Shown piece after piece: positions 63,907-64,000 of a stretch of DNA of 64,000 bases; position 1 is the stretch's first letter, and every line of letters starts with the position of its first letter. Source of the stretch: Pseudomonadota bacterium (GTDB taxonomy: Bacteria > Myxococcota_A > UBA796 > GCA-2862545); NCBI GenBank assembly GCA_023954855.1, contig JAGSGY010000006.1:54101-118100 (forward strand). Direction: 5' to 3'. The position numbers and the translations under genes were made by a program. A model generated the notes under the pieces. That model did no database searches. It worked only from the letters and a program-made list of their open reading frames with translations, and had not been told where the DNA came from.

Positions 63907-64000
<94 letters not shown>

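Overview
The window is GC-rich bacterial chromosome, densely coded on both strands, ending at its right edge in the first ~94 bases of a 16S rRNA gene. Gene content (two Hanks-type Ser/Thr kinases, a sigma-54 activator with a degenerate receiver, MopE-type Asp/Cys repeats, a DUF1592/DUF1552/cytochrome set, lipoproteins, a FAAL-polyketide cluster) is most like Myxococcota or a related delta-lineage group. This is inference; the 16S stub is too short to place it. I saw no insertion sequence, prophage, CRISPR array or tRNA, so this looks like stable chromosome.

Layout. 1-10.9 kb: Mpl (partial), a glycosyltransferase, an orphan DsbD-alpha domain, Hsp33, a regulator/TPR/propeller operon, then a ComEA-like protein, a DUF3006 protein, a secreted beta-lactamase-fold hydrolase and a lipoprotein. 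11.0-19.5 kb: a three-gene biosynthetic operon on the minus strand: fatty acyl-AMP ligase (FAAL), free ACP, and a 2092-residue synthase ordered KS-AT-ACP-KR-DH-AOS. Its promoter has a perfect -35 box and two operator-like palindromes. 19.9-28.5 kb: a kinase, several exported or membrane proteins of unknown function, a 5'-3' exonuclease, a TonB-family protein. 28.4-35.1 kb: an epimerase-like SDR, a KynB-like cyclase, and a two-subunit LigB-type ring-cleavage dioxygenase whose alpha-like subunit is fused to a RidA deaminase domain, then a START-like protein, a TonB-C protein and an aldehyde dehydrogenase. 35.2-38 kb: TerB-like protein, tail-anchored protein, FetAB-type ABC transporter. 38-48 kb: DUF1592-type lipoprotein, Tat-exported DUF1552 protein, small cytochrome c, membrane kinase, YwiC-like protein, MopE-repeat lipoprotein, oligopeptidase B. 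48-56.5 kb: GH32 lipoprotein, phosphoesterase, and a catabolic-looking operon (flavin monooxygenase, asparaginase II, ALDH8-type dehydrogenase, amidohydrolase, Smr-like protein, SDR). 56.7-64 kb: gamma-carbonic anhydrase, SMC, FtsY, ZapA, rRNA promoter and 16S start.

How they may work together. FAAL should adenylate a fatty acid and load the free ACP; the synthase would extend, reduce and dehydrate the chain, and its C-terminal PLP domain would release it by decarboxylative condensation with an amino acid, giving an alpha-amino ketone. The dioxygenase pair, RidA domain, ALDH8-type dehydrogenase and KynB-like enzyme fit, on paper, an aminophenol or kynurenine-type ring-cleavage route split over two loci about 18 kb apart. 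Two genes, smc and the ywiC-like gene, appear to start at CTG: each has a purine-rich Shine-Dalgarno at proper spacing and no ATG/GTG/TTG start that fits the family N-terminus.
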